64,000 bases of DNA from a virus (IMGVR_UViG_3300031344_000002:124001-188000); one strand, 5' to 3'; positions 33,711 through 41,880 are shown, numbered from the stretch's first letter. Notes: generated by a model from the sequence alone, not told the origin. Program-made: numbers and translations.

Positions 33711-34364
33711 ATGACTAATTTTAATTCTGATATAGATTGGATTGCTAATAAAATAGCAACAAAACCTATAAATGAAAACACAAGAATGGAATTTTTAAAT
33801 GATGTCAATAATTTAAAATATAGAATTATTTGTTATTTTGAAAATCATATTAATATTGATGATATTAAATTTAATGGATTAGATGAATATAAGATAAATC
33901 CTGCTGATTTATATACTGCTTGTCTAATTAATAAACTTGAACCATTTTCAACTGTTGTAAATAAGAAAGATTATATTGATTTTATTGGTGGAATTAGAGT
34001 TAGAAAAATTGGAGAAATAAATACATATAATTGTGCTAACTTTGATAATTTTTCAATTAAATATTATAATCCATATCAATTAACTAGATTTGAATATTAT
34101 TTAATTGAAAATAACAATAGTGATTTTTATGATAATATGGAATATGGACGTTTTTTAAATGAATGGCTTTTTTATTATCGGTTTCCGTTTACAACAAAAT
34201 GTAAAGTTTATTTATTATCTGATTATAAAGATATTGGATTTTATTGCAAGGGATTTTGTGATTTAATTGTAATTGATAAACTAACCAATGTCGAAAATTT
34301 CAAGAAATTTAAAGAAACTTGGGATTATAAAATAATTGAATTTCACGATAATTTGAATTTTTAA
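33711..34364 (+). CDS. Hypothetical protein
   Basis: 217 residues, Asn/Tyr/Phe-rich, mixed fold; ends 'CKGFCDLIVIDKLTNVENFKKFKETW'. Three nt after the Nudix gene. Unknown. Confidence 0.6.
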   Translation: MTNFNSDIDWIANKIATKPINENTRMEFLNDVNNLKYRIICYFENHINIDDIKFNGLDEYKINPADLYTACLINKLEPFSTVVNKKDYIDFIGGIRVRKIGEINTYNCANFDNFSIKYYNPYQLTRFEYYLIENNNSDFYDNMEYGRFLNEWLFYYRFPFTTKCKVYLLSDYKDIGFYCKGFCDLIVIDKLTNVENFKKFKETWDYKIIEFHDNLNF

Positions 34365-34369
34365 AAATT

Positions 34370-34828
34370 ATGTTACAAATTTTTGATGAAGAATATTCAA
34401 ATTTACAGCCAGTAATACCGGAAAAAAATGCTGTTGCTGTTTTTAAGATTAAATGTGCAAAAATGGCATTTCAACATCTACGTATGGATTTTGTTATAGC
34501 ATTAAATGAAAAAACTAATAAATTTGCATATTGTTTTAGTGTAAAAGAATGTGAAGATTTTTTTAGTGAATATAATGAAAGTATTTTTAAAGTAGATGAT
34601 AGAGTTATGGCTTTTGATGGTGTTGAATGGTCAAAAACTGGTGATTCACCAGAAGGAAATGATAAATTTTATAAACCTGCAACAGTAAAATTTATTAGAA
34701 TTGATAAAATGTCTGGAAGATGGCTTGCTGATATTATTTTCGATTTTGAACAAAAAGATAAAATATTAAGTAGAGGTCATTTTCAAGATGGATTAAAATT
34801 GATTTCTATTGATTATGATAAAATTTAA
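34370..34828 (+). CDS. Hypothetical protein
   Basis: 152 residues. The C-terminal part (DDRVMAFDGVEW, KPATVKFIRIDKMSGRWLADIIFDFEQKD, SRGHFQDGLKLI) has the strand spacing of a small SH3/Tudor-like barrel. Unknown function. Confidence 0.6.
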   Translation: MLQIFDEEYSNLQPVIPEKNAVAVFKIKCAKMAFQHLRMDFVIALNEKTNKFAYCFSVKECEDFFSEYNESIFKVDDRVMAFDGVEWSKTGDSPEGNDKFYKPATVKFIRIDKMSGRWLADIIFDFEQKDKILSRGHFQDGLKLISIDYDKI

Positions 34829-34842
34829 ATAAAATTAAAACT

Positions 34843-35361
34843 ATGAAAAACAAAGAATTGTCAATAAGAGAAATGGTTATTAAAGCAAATATAGCTTATT
34901 TAGATGGAAAAACATTTAAAGATAGATGGAACGAAGAAGATATCACCGATGCTGCTTTAATACGTGAAATAATAATTAATAATGAAAATAAATATTATGT
35001 TGAAAATTTTAAAGGTGGTATTTTATCTCTTAGAACAAAAATAAAAGAATCTCCAATAACCGAAAAAACTTTATTATCTTTGGGTTTTGAAAGAGAAGAT
35101 GTTTCTGCAGAAGAATCGGGTGATGAACCATATTTTTACTTTATATATAATTTAAAAAACGAAAGAGCAATACTAATTTCATGTGCAAATGATGAATGTA
35201 AAGATTATCCTTATAATGATGATAATGCTGATATAGATTATGATAGTAGATGTAATAATTATACGGTTGAATTCTTTAATGAAGAAGATGCTGGATATAT
35301 CGATAATGCAAATGTTCTTGAAAGTTTAGTTAATGCTTTAAAATCTTTGAAAAATAACTAA
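34843..35361 (+). CDS. Hypothetical acidic protein
   Basis: 172 residues, acidic C-terminal half with an Asp/Asn-rich stretch (DYPYNDDNADIDYDSRCNN). Its stop overlaps the helicase ATG (TAATG). Unknown. Confidence 0.6.
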   Translation: MKNKELSIREMVIKANIAYLDGKTFKDRWNEEDITDAALIREIIINNENKYYVENFKGGILSLRTKIKESPITEKTLLSLGFEREDVSAEESGDEPYFYFIYNLKNERAILISCANDECKDYPYNDDNADIDYDSRCNNYTVEFFNEEDAGYIDNANVLESLVNALKSLKNN

Positions 35362-36845
35362 TGAGCGAAGAATTAATAACAGATGATGATATTTTAAGTT
35401 TCTTAGATGAAGAACCTGAAGAAAAAGTAACGGATAATCAATTATTACTTTCTTCAGGTAAACTTATTACTTTCAATGACCAACAATTCGAAGCAATTAA
35501 TAAAATTAAGAAATGGCTTAAAGAGAAAGATAAAACGTTCTTTACACTGGAAGGACAGGCTGGCAGTGGAAAATCGACAATTATTAAAAAAATTTTGGAT
35601 GATTATCGATATGGTGTTGTAGTGTCAGCACCCACGCACAAAGCTAGGAAGGTAATTGAGGATTTTACTGGAATACAAAGTAAAACTATTCATTCTTTGC
35701 TTGGATTAAAACCGGATTGTGAAATTGAGGCGTACAATCCTAACGACCCTAAATTTGCACCAATTGCCCCCTCAAGAATTACGGAATATAATTGGGTCAT
35801 TGTCGATGAAGCGTCACAAATAAATAATGAACTTTTTGAACTTATTAAAGAAAAAGTAAATGATAGTAGAACAAAAATATTATTTATGGGAGATGCGTGT
35901 CAATGTCCGCCTGTTGGTGAAAAGATTTCGGTTATTTTTAATCAATTAGATATTGAAATTTTTACACTTAATAAAATTGAAAGACAAAATGTTGGAAATC
36001 CATTAATTTTATTATTTAATATATTAAGAAATAATTTAAGCTCAATTGATGGTGGATTTGAAAGAAAAACAAATGTAAATAAGAAAGGGGAGGGCATAAT
36101 ATTTACGGTTGATAAAAAAGAATTTCGTAAAGCAATGCTTGAGAAATTTTGTTCGGAAGAATTTCAAAAAAATGACGATTTTTGTAAAACGATTGCATGG
36201 AAAAATGATACAGTCATGGCATCAAATAAAATAATTAGAACAGCAATTTTTGGTAATAATACTGAAATTATTAATATTAACGAATTATTATTTGGTTACA
36301 GAACCATAATGGATGAAAAACAAAGATATAATATTATTGAAAATTCTGCTGATTATCGGGTGGTTGAAAAATCAAATTTAGAAGAAAATGAATATGGTAT
36401 AAATGGATATCGTGTAAAATTAAAAGAAGACCTTGCCAGAGGAAAATTTAAATTTCAAGATGTTTTTATTATAAATTCAAATAATCATGAAAATTTACAT
36501 CTTTATGCTCAAATGCATGATTTCTTTAGAGATATGGCAAAAAATAATAAAAAATTGTGGAATAAATATTATGAATTTCGTAGACAAAATTTATTAATGG
36601 AAACAATTGATAAACATCAAAATGGTCAACTTAGAAGTTCTAAAGATATTATCGTTAAAGACATTTCATATGGATATGCCATTACGGGGCATAAGAGTCA
36701 GGGAAGCACATATAACACGGTTTTCGTTTTAGAATCTGACATAAAAGATAATTGGATGATTCGTGAGCGAAATCAAATTTTTTATGTAGCCGTAAGTCGT
36801 CCAACAACTTGTGCTTATGTCCTTTGTAATAGAATTGATAAATAA
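35361..36845 (+). CDS. Dda-like SF1B DNA helicase
   Basis: 494 residues; T4 Dda is 439. Motif I GQAGSGKST (about 65-73), motif Ia VVVSAPTHKARKV, motif II VIVDEAS (about 147-153), motif III ILFMGDACQCPPVG, motif IV-type 'NKIERQN', motif VI YVAVSRPTTCAYVL near the C-terminus, with ITGHKSQGSTYNTVFV as motif V. A 5'-3' helicase of the Dda/RecD type that helps start origins and displaces proteins from DNA. An extra N-terminal acidic segment (1-30) could contact partners. Confidence 0.88.
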   Translation: MSEELITDDDILSFLDEEPEEKVTDNQLLLSSGKLITFNDQQFEAINKIKKWLKEKDKTFFTLEGQAGSGKSTIIKKILDDYRYGVVVSAPTHKARKVIEDFTGIQSKTIHSLLGLKPDCEIEAYNPNDPKFAPIAPSRITEYNWVIVDEASQINNELFELIKEKVNDSRTKILFMGDACQCPPVGEKISVIFNQLDIEIFTLNKIERQNVGNPLILLFNILRNNLSSIDGGFERKTNVNKKGEGIIFTVDKKEFRKAMLEKFCSEEFQKNDDFCKTIAWKNDTVMASNKIIRTAIFGNNTEIININELLFGYRTIMDEKQRYNIIENSADYRVVEKSNLEENEYGINGYRVKLKEDLARGKFKFQDVFIINSNNHENLHLYAQMHDFFRDMAKNNKKLWNKYYEFRRQNLLMETIDKHQNGQLRSSKDIIVKDISYGYAITGHKSQGSTYNTVFVLESDIKDNWMIRERNQIFYVAVSRPTTCAYVLCNRIDK

Positions 36846-36872
36846 TTATAATTTTAGAAAAGTATTATAATT

Positions 36873-36901
36873 ATGCAACAATTTAAATATTTTTTCGTAA
36901 T
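36873..36901 (+). promoter_or_regulatory. Phage-type promoter motif
   Basis: ATGCAACA, 13 nt, TTCGTAAT, a slightly diverged copy. It is 33 nt before the ATG at 36935. Confidence 0.6.
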
Positions 36902-36934
36902 ATTGCATAATATTTAATCTTAATTTAATGTATT

Positions 36935-37135
36935 ATGGATAAAACAATTGAATTAAATGGTGATATAATATCATCGGATGAACATGTTTTTACAACCAAT
37001 AATGGTTTAGTAAAAGCAAAAGAATTAAAAATTGATGATGAAATCATTGGTTTTGATGGAAACACCATAAAAATCACGAAAATCATGAAATGTGGTAAAA
37101 GACCTGACGCACCAATTATTGGTAATACGATTTAA
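36935..37135 (+). CDS. Hint/intein-like mini-protein
   Basis: 66 residues: 'SSDEHVFTTNNGLVKAKELKIDDEIIGFDGNTIKITKI'. The D/E-H-x-F-x-T-x-x-G-x-x-x-A-x-x-L-x-x-x-D-x-I order is that of inteins and Hint domains (block B His followed by the L-x-x-GD-x-I strand). The N-terminal Cys/Ser nucleophile and the C-terminal HN are not obvious, so splicing is unlikely in this form. Could be a remnant or a free Hint-like domain. Own phage-type promoter. Confidence 0.5.
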   Translation: MDKTIELNGDIISSDEHVFTTNNGLVKAKELKIDDEIIGFDGNTIKITKIMKCGKRPDAPIIGNTI

Positions 37136-37156
37136 AAACATTAATTTAAAAATATC

Positions 37157-37420
37157 ATGGCAAAGAAAAAAACAAAATCACTAGAATTACCCAAATATGT
37201 GAGTTTAAAAGGAGTTGCAATGCGTTTAACACCACATGAAGAACAGTATTATAGGCATGCTGGTCAATGGGGAGTTTATTATAAAATAGTAGATGGAAAA
37301 GTATTTTCGAAATGTCCACACTTACCTTGGATACATAATGTTGAATTAATACCAATAACTGAAGAACAATGGAAAATTGATAATCAAGGTTATTTACCTA
37401 ATGACAAAGAGATTGAATAA
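37157..37420 (+). CDS. Hypothetical protein
   Basis: 87 residues with HEEQYYRHAGQWGVYYKIVDG and KCPHLPWIHN; probably a small beta protein with a Cys/His pair. Unknown; 17 nt before the NADAR gene. Confidence 0.6.
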   Translation: MAKKKTKSLELPKYVSLKGVAMRLTPHEEQYYRHAGQWGVYYKIVDGKVFSKCPHLPWIHNVELIPITEEQWKIDNQGYLPNDKEIE

Positions 37421-37437
37421 ATAATAACATAATAATT

Positions 37438-37923
37438 ATGGAAAGAATAACTGATAAATATGTATTTTTTTATAAATCAAGAATATCTAATTGGCACATG
37501 TGTCAATTTAAGTATAAAGGAATTACATTTTTTAATACCGAACAAGCATTTATGTGGGAAAAAGCAATTTTCTTTGGTGATATGGAAACAGCAAAGAAAA
37601 TTGTTGAAACTCCAAATCCTGCTGAAAATAAAAAACTTGGTCGCATGGTTAAAAATTTTAATACGGAAAAATGGGATGATGCTTGTTTTGATTTTATGGT
37701 AGCTGTTAATTATGCTAAATTTAGTCAAAACAAATATTCAAAAGAATTGTTATTATCAACTAATGATAAAATACTAGTTGAAGCGAGTAAATTCGATAAA
37801 ATATGGGGTATTGGTTTACACTGGAGTGATGATGATGTACTTGATGAAACTAAGTGGCAAGGTAAAAATTTGCTTGGAAAAGCGTTGATGGTAGTAAGAG
37901 AACAATTAAAACAAGAAAATTAA
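37438..37923 (+). CDS. NADAR/YbiA-family protein
   Basis: 161 residues, full length for the family. Signature blocks: FYKSRISNWHMCQFKYKGITF, then FNTEQAFMWEKA, ENKKLGRMVKNFNTEKW, and EASKFDKIWGIGLHW near the C-terminus with a final 'W-x-G-x-NLLGKALM'. NADAR proteins cleave N-glycosidic bonds in ribosyl derivatives, and some remove ADP-ribose from guanine in DNA. In a phage this could undo ADP-ribosylating defences such as DarT. That role is inference from family knowledge. Confidence 0.82.
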   Translation: MERITDKYVFFYKSRISNWHMCQFKYKGITFFNTEQAFMWEKAIFFGDMETAKKIVETPNPAENKKLGRMVKNFNTEKWDDACFDFMVAVNYAKFSQNKYSKELLLSTNDKILVEASKFDKIWGIGLHWSDDDVLDETKWQGKNLLGKALMVVREQLKQEN

Positions 37924-37927
37924 AATT

Positions 37928-37956
37928 TTGTAACAATTTCAATAATTATTCGTATA
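37928..37956 (+). promoter_or_regulatory. Phage-type promoter motif
   Basis: TTGTAACA, 13 nt, TTCGTATA, a perfect consensus copy, ending 24 nt before the ATG at 37981. Confidence 0.7.
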
Positions 37957-37980
37957 ATTGCAATATTAATTAAAGTAATT

Positions 37981-38409
37981 ATGAAAAATAAAAATAATAT
38001 AAAAGAAGACTCTTCAAAATATTTGATTATTTTGAGGGGTCTTCCTTAACTTGGTTCGGGAAAAAGTTCATTTGCAGAATTGTTAAATACTAAAGCTATT
38101 TGTTGTGCTGATGATTATATTACACGTAATGGTGTATATAATTGGAAACCTGAAACTGTAAATGCTTCACATGAATGGTGTCAGCGTAAATGCCGTAGAT
38201 TCATGAAAATTGGCGTTGAACGTATTATTATTGCCAATACAAATACAAGAATGAAAGAAATGCAACCATATTTTGATATGGGAAAACAATTTGGGTATAA
38301 AATTTATTCGGTGATTATTGAAAACAGACATAATGGTACTAATAATCATAATGTACCAGAAAAAACAATTGAAAAGATGATAAATCGTTTCGAGATGAAA
38401 TTAAAATAA
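37981..38409 (+). pseudogene. Polynucleotide-kinase-like P-loop gene interrupted by TAA inside Walker A
   Basis: From the ATG at 37981 the frame reads KYLIILRGLP, then TAA (38047), then L-GSGKSSFAELL through CCADDYITRNG, ASHEWCQRKC, RIIIANTNTRMKEMQPYF to a normal stop, 142 codons in all. Families of this type (T4 Pnk/N4BP2-like kinases) read GLPGSGKS, so six extra bases, TAACTT, sit exactly inside the Walker A loop. Everything else, including the promoter, is intact. It may be a recent null, an error, or a translational bypass. A shorter ATG at 38080 would lack the P-loop. Confidence 0.7.
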
Positions 38410-38643
38410 TGAATAGAATTGAAATTAAAACAATAATAAAACCTGAAACAGGAATTGAAATTGCAATTATAAATGATGCTGATTTTATTATTGGTGCAAA
38501 TTGGGGAAAAAGCAAATAGTCTTATTAATGGACTTTTAGTTGAAGGTTATTTAGACCTTTACGTAAAGTTTTTTCATTGTGATAATGCAACTGGTGATAA
38601 ATCACAAGAAAATTATGAATGGTTTAAAAATTTAATTAAATAA
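38409..38643 (+). pseudogene. Small gene with apparent +1 frameshift
   Basis: The ATG overlaps the kinase stop (TAATG). The frame reads IEIAIINDADFIIGANWGK and stops at 38517. Removing one A from the GGGGAAAAAG run at about 38503-38512 continues cleanly as ANSLINGLLVEGYLDLYVKF to 38643. A homopolymer indel, either real or from sequencing. The family is unknown; adjacent to the disrupted kinase. Confidence 0.55.
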
Positions 38644-38649
38644 TTAATT

Positions 38650-38913
38650 ATGAAAACTGTAAAATTTGAAGAACAGAAAAAAGAAAAGATTTCAATATTA
38701 AGAAATGTTGAAGCAGGTAAAATAGTACGATTTGAACATATTTCTTATGAAGAAGCAATAAAAGATGATTTATTTTATTGTGTTGTTGGAAAACCTAAAG
38801 ATAATAGGATTAAATTATTTTGCATAAGTAATGCAGAATTAATTGAAAGAGATGATGATTGGAGAGTGATTGAGCATGAAAGTAAATTATATGTTAAACC
38901 AAACATAATATAA
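38650..38913 (+). CDS. Hypothetical protein
   Basis: 87 residues, acidic/basic alternation, one central Cys pair (FYCVVGK, LFCISN). Unknown; 6 nt after the frameshifted gene. Confidence 0.6.
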   Translation: MKTVKFEEQKKEKISILRNVEAGKIVRFEHISYEEAIKDDLFYCVVGKPKDNRIKLFCISNAELIERDDDWRVIEHESKLYVKPNII

Positions 38914-38919
38914 ATAAAA

Positions 38920-39240
38920 ATGAGTGATAACTTAGAAAATAAAACTTTTTTTGAAGAATTAAAACAGCAACATATTAATGATGGTGGTAAATGTCCAGAA
39001 GCATTTGCTATTACCGAATTAATTGAAAATGCAATTCGTAATAAAAATTATAAAATTTATTGTGGTGGTGGTGGTTACGAATATAATACTGAAAACGAAA
39101 TAAAAAAATTTGATATTGTTGTTTGGTTTAGTTGGGGTGGTGACCCTCATTTTCAGGTGTGCATAGATAATTCAGAAGGTGATTCTTGTATTTTAATTAA
39201 TTTTAATGATAAGGGTGAACTTGTTCAAACAATAAAATAA
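38920..39240 (+). CDS. Hypothetical protein
   Basis: 106 residues with KIYCGGGGYEYNTE and FDIVVWFSWGGDPHFQVCID, a beta-rich core. Unknown. Confidence 0.6.
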   Translation: MSDNLENKTFFEELKQQHINDGGKCPEAFAITELIENAIRNKNYKIYCGGGGYEYNTENEIKKFDIVVWFSWGGDPHFQVCIDNSEGDSCILINFNDKGELVQTIK

Positions 39241-39242
39241 TT

Positions 39243-39359
39243 ATGAAAACATTCGTTGATTTTCTTAGAGAGGATGCCCCAATTATAACATTTTTGTTTA
39301 TTATGTTATTACTTCTTATTATTATAGGATTAAATGAATTTTCTTTTAAAAAGAAATAA
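39243..39359 (+). CDS. Tiny membrane protein
   Basis: 38 residues with one hydrophobic helix (ITFLFIMLLLLIIIGL) and a Lys tail. Fits exactly between neighbours (2 nt each side). Confidence 0.55.
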   Translation: MKTFVDFLREDAPIITFLFIMLLLLIIIGLNEFSFKKK

Positions 39360-39361
39360 TT

Positions 39362-39550
39362 ATGAAAACAATAACTATTTCATTTGATATTAGTGTCCGC
39401 ATTAAATGGAAATGTCCTCATTGTGGCGCAGAACAAGAAACATTATTTAGTGCTTCACCATATAGAAGTATTGCTGAAGACCCGCCTGATGAAATGTGTA
39501 AAAAGTGTGAGGAATTTGTAACACTTAATTTTTATAAAAACGAAGAATAA
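39362..39550 (+). CDS. Small zinc-binding protein
   Basis: 62 residues; KCPHCGAEQ and EMCKKCEEF provide four Cys for one zinc knuckle. Unknown role, possibly nucleic-acid binding. Confidence 0.6.
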   Translation: MKTITISFDISVRIKWKCPHCGAEQETLFSASPYRSIAEDPPDEMCKKCEEFVTLNFYKNEE

Positions 39551-39568
39551 ATTTTAAAAATTAAATAT

Positions 39569-39697
39569 ATGTTCGAACTATTATTGGGTCATCTTTGTGG
39601 TGATTTTCTTTTTCAGACGGAAAATATGGCTTTAAACAAAAGTAAAAATACTTTTAAGGGTTGGTATTATGCCATAATTCATTGCCTAACTTATTAG
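39569..39697 (+). pseudogene. Truncated DUF3307 membrane protein
   Basis: 42 residues matching the N-terminus of DUF3307: LLLGHLCGDFLFQTENMALNKSKNTFKGWYYAIIHCLTY, then TAG. Family members continue with several transmembrane helices, which are absent here. The break is followed directly by a GC-rich hairpin (39699-39753), so an insertion or deletion probably removed the rest. Confidence 0.6.
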
Positions 39698-39698
39698 G

Positions 39699-39753
39699 AG
39701 TGATGACTTACGAAGCTCATCCCATCGCCTTTGGCGTGGGTGGGTAGTTCACT
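39699..39753 (+). other. GC-rich hairpin of unknown origin
   Basis: AGTGA pairs with TCACT at the base, and CCCATCGCC with GGCGTGGG around a TTT loop. Its base composition contrasts sharply with the surrounding genes. It could be a mobile-element end, a small RNA or a terminator. Confidence 0.5.
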
Positions 39754-39785
39754 TTGTAACACATTATGTATAATATAATTAAATT

Positions 39786-40307
39786 ATGAGAGAAGGTATT
39801 TCTAAACACTTAGCATTGATATGTATTAATTATTATGAAATTAGTGATAATTTCATTTATAAATTAAGAGAATCACATCCAAATCCACAACAAGCATTTG
39901 ATTATCTTCCCAAGTATACAATTAATACTAACGAAAAAGGTAATAATCAAATTATTGAAGCAGAATATTTTTTACAATTTGCTGGTTGTTTTGAAAACAC
40001 AAATGAAAATCCAAAATATTTGATGTTTGATATTGAAACATTGGATGCCACACTTAATCAAGAAATAAGTGATGCAGGTATTGATGAGGTTTTTAAAAAC
40101 ATTGATTTTAAAAACATATTATCTGTTTTTAAACCACAAACCGAAGAAGATGAAATGAGTTTTGTATTTCCAAATTCAAATTATTTAACTTTTGAAATAT
40201 CATATGACACTTCATATAATAATGAAAATGGATATGATTGTGAAGTGTATTATAAATTTATAGGTTATCTTGACGATATTATGAATGTGGTTTATTTTAA
40301 AGAATAA
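39786..40307 (+). CDS. Hypothetical protein
   Basis: 173 residues; acidic, with 'KYLMFDIETLDATLNQEISDAGIDEVF'. DIET superficially recalls an exonuclease DxE but no other exonuclease motif follows. Unknown. Confidence 0.6.
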   Translation: MREGISKHLALICINYYEISDNFIYKLRESHPNPQQAFDYLPKYTINTNEKGNNQIIEAEYFLQFAGCFENTNENPKYLMFDIETLDATLNQEISDAGIDEVFKNIDFKNILSVFKPQTEEDEMSFVFPNSNYLTFEISYDTSYNNENGYDCEVYYKFIGYLDDIMNVVYFKE

Positions 40308-40320
40308 TTTTTTATTATTC

Positions 40321-40351
40321 TTGCATTTCTTCCGAAAATCAAATATATTTG
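40321..40351 (+). promoter_or_regulatory. Host-type promoter
   Basis: TTG, 20 nt, TATATTTG; ends 22 nt before the ATG at 40374. Confidence 0.75.
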
Positions 40352-40373
40352 TAATTAAATTAAAATAAAAATT

Positions 40374-40670
40374 ATGAAAAAATTTGAAGTAGAAGCAACT
40401 GGTCTAGTTTCTTTATTTATAGATAATATTGAAGCCGAAAATAAAGAAATCGCCAATGGAAAAGTATTAGAATTACTTGGGTGTGAACCCAATGAATTGG
40501 GTGGTTATTCTGTTACTTTCGAAAATTTAAGACTTCCAAATGGAATTGTTTTAGATGAATTAAGTATGTGTTTTAAAACATTTGTAGTCCCAGATGATAT
40601 CGTTAAAGATTTAAATGAATGTTTTAATACTGACGAAATTGAAGAAAATGATGATGTGTCATATAATTAA
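40374..40670 (+). CDS. Hypothetical protein
   Basis: 98 residues, acidic, strand-rich N-terminus 'KKFEVEATGLVSLFIDNIEAEN' and acidic tail. Own host-type promoter, so probably made early. Unknown. Confidence 0.65.
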   Translation: MKKFEVEATGLVSLFIDNIEAENKEIANGKVLELLGCEPNELGGYSVTFENLRLPNGIVLDELSMCFKTFVVPDDIVKDLNECFNTDEIEENDDVSYN

Positions 40671-40679
40671 AATAATAAT

Positions 40680-40880
40680 ATGAATTTAGAAATTGGCGAT
40701 AAATTAAAATGTTTAAATTCAATATATAATATTTTTCAAAAACCATTATTCATTAAGAATTATATTTATGAAGTATTAGGTGTTGATGGAGATGAAATAA
40801 CATTGAATCATATATTATATGCTAATGAATATGATAGTTATAATATAAATTTTATTTTAGAAAATTTTGAAAAACAATAA
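40680..40880 (+). CDS. Hypothetical small protein
   Basis: 66 residues; 'LEIGDKLKCLNSIYN ... YIYEVLGVDGDEITLNH' is an SH3-like barrel pattern similar in style to other short phage proteins. Unknown. Confidence 0.55.
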   Translation: MNLEIGDKLKCLNSIYNIFQKPLFIKNYIYEVLGVDGDEITLNHILYANEYDSYNINFILENFEKQ

Positions 40881-40903
40881 TTAATATTAAATAATAAAAT
40901 AAT

Positions 40904-41101
40904 ATGGAAATCGTAAAAGTTTATTCACCAATTGAAGACAAAAACATTCAAAAGAATCTTCAAGACTCACCAATTTGGAAGAATGCCCACCACTTTGATG
41001 AACTTACAGATACACAAATGAAATATGGAAATATGTTTGAGTATACCATAAAATTTTCTGGATTGCAGCCAGTAATGGTAACTAAAGTAAAGAAACTTTA
41101 G
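40904..41101 (+). CDS. Hypothetical small protein
   Basis: 65 residues; 'DSPIWKNAHHFDELTDTQMKYG'. Unknown. Its stop touches the AGTATTTATA motif that precedes the GIY-YIG gene. Confidence 0.55.
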   Translation: MEIVKVYSPIEDKNIQKNLQDSPIWKNAHHFDELTDTQMKYGNMFEYTIKFSGLQPVMVTKVKKL

Positions 41102-41111
41102 AGTATTTATA
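41102..41111 (+). promoter_or_regulatory. AGTATTTATA motif upstream of the GIY-YIG gene
   Basis: Third copy; GTATTTA here also pairs with TAAATAC 13 nt later, giving a small hairpin just before the ATG at 41131. Confidence 0.3.
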
Positions 41112-41130
41112 TATAGTAAAATTAAATACT

Positions 41131-41880
41131 ATGTATAAAGGTGTTATTTATTGTGCAATCTCTCCATCAAATAAAAAATATTATGGACTTACTTTAAATT
41201 TTTCAAGAAGAAAAAATGGTCATAAAAGATGTGCTGAATTTAAAAAATGTCGTTTTTATATTGCAATTAAAAAATATGGTTTTGATAATTTTATTTGGAA
41301 TATAATAGAAACACATGAAAATGAAAGTAAAGGGAATCTTCAAAATATTTTAAATGAAAGAGAAAAATATTGGATTGAAAAAGATAAAACATATTATTCT
41401 GAATTTGGATATAATATGACTCGTGGAGGTAATGGTGGTGATGCATTTACAAACAAATCTAATGAAGACAAGGAAAGAATACTTTTATGTAAAAGTAATA
41501 GATTTAGTGGTAAGAATAATCCAATGTATGGAAAAAAGGTTTATGATATTTGGTTAGAAAAATATGGAAAAGAAATTGCTGATGAAAAATTAATGGAAAG
41601 AAAAAAAAGAACAAGTAATTCGCTTAAAGGAAAAAGTCATCCTTGTTCAAATGAAACAAAAGAAAAAATAAGAAAAAAACTTTTAGGACATAAAATTTCG
41701 GAAATTTGTAGACAAAAACGTTTAGGCAAAAAAAATGCTGCTGGAAAAAGAAATGATGAATTTAAATTAAAAATGAGTATATCTCATAAGGGATTACCAT
41801 CACCAAGAAAGGGATGCCATCTTACAATTGAAACAAAAAGAAAAATTAGTGAATCAAAATTAAATAAAAAGATTAATTAG
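41131..41880 (+). CDS. GIY-YIG homing endonuclease (segD-like, NUMOD3 type)
   Basis: 249 residues. N-terminal GIY-YIG domain: GVIYCAISPSNKKYYGLT, catalytic-side Arg in FSRRKNGH, and the Glu in ILNEREKYWIEK. The C-terminal half has NUMOD3-like repeats: GKNNPMYGKK, NSLKGKSHPCS, then K-x-x-I-S-x-S-x-K repeats. Free-standing Seg-type endonuclease that copies itself into related phages. No intron is evident around it. Confidence 0.85.
   Translation: MYKGVIYCAISPSNKKYYGLTLNFSRRKNGHKRCAEFKKCRFYIAIKKYGFDNFIWNIIETHENESKGNLQNILNEREKYWIEKDKTYYSEFGYNMTRGGNGGDAFTNKSNEDKERILLCKSNRFSGKNNPMYGKKVYDIWLEKYGKEIADEKLMERKKRTSNSLKGKSHPCSNETKEKIRKKLLGHKISEICRQKRLGKKNAAGKRNDEFKLKMSISHKGLPSPRKGCHLTIETKRKISESKLNKKIN

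Noticed and set aside
38041-38056. Genome-wide recoding of TAA
   Set aside because: TAA is the stop of most intact genes in the window, often overlapping the next ATG, so reassignment is not tenable; only local effects remain possible.
39786-40307. Exonuclease from the DIET sequence
   Set aside because: No further exonuclease motif or fold-like pattern follows.
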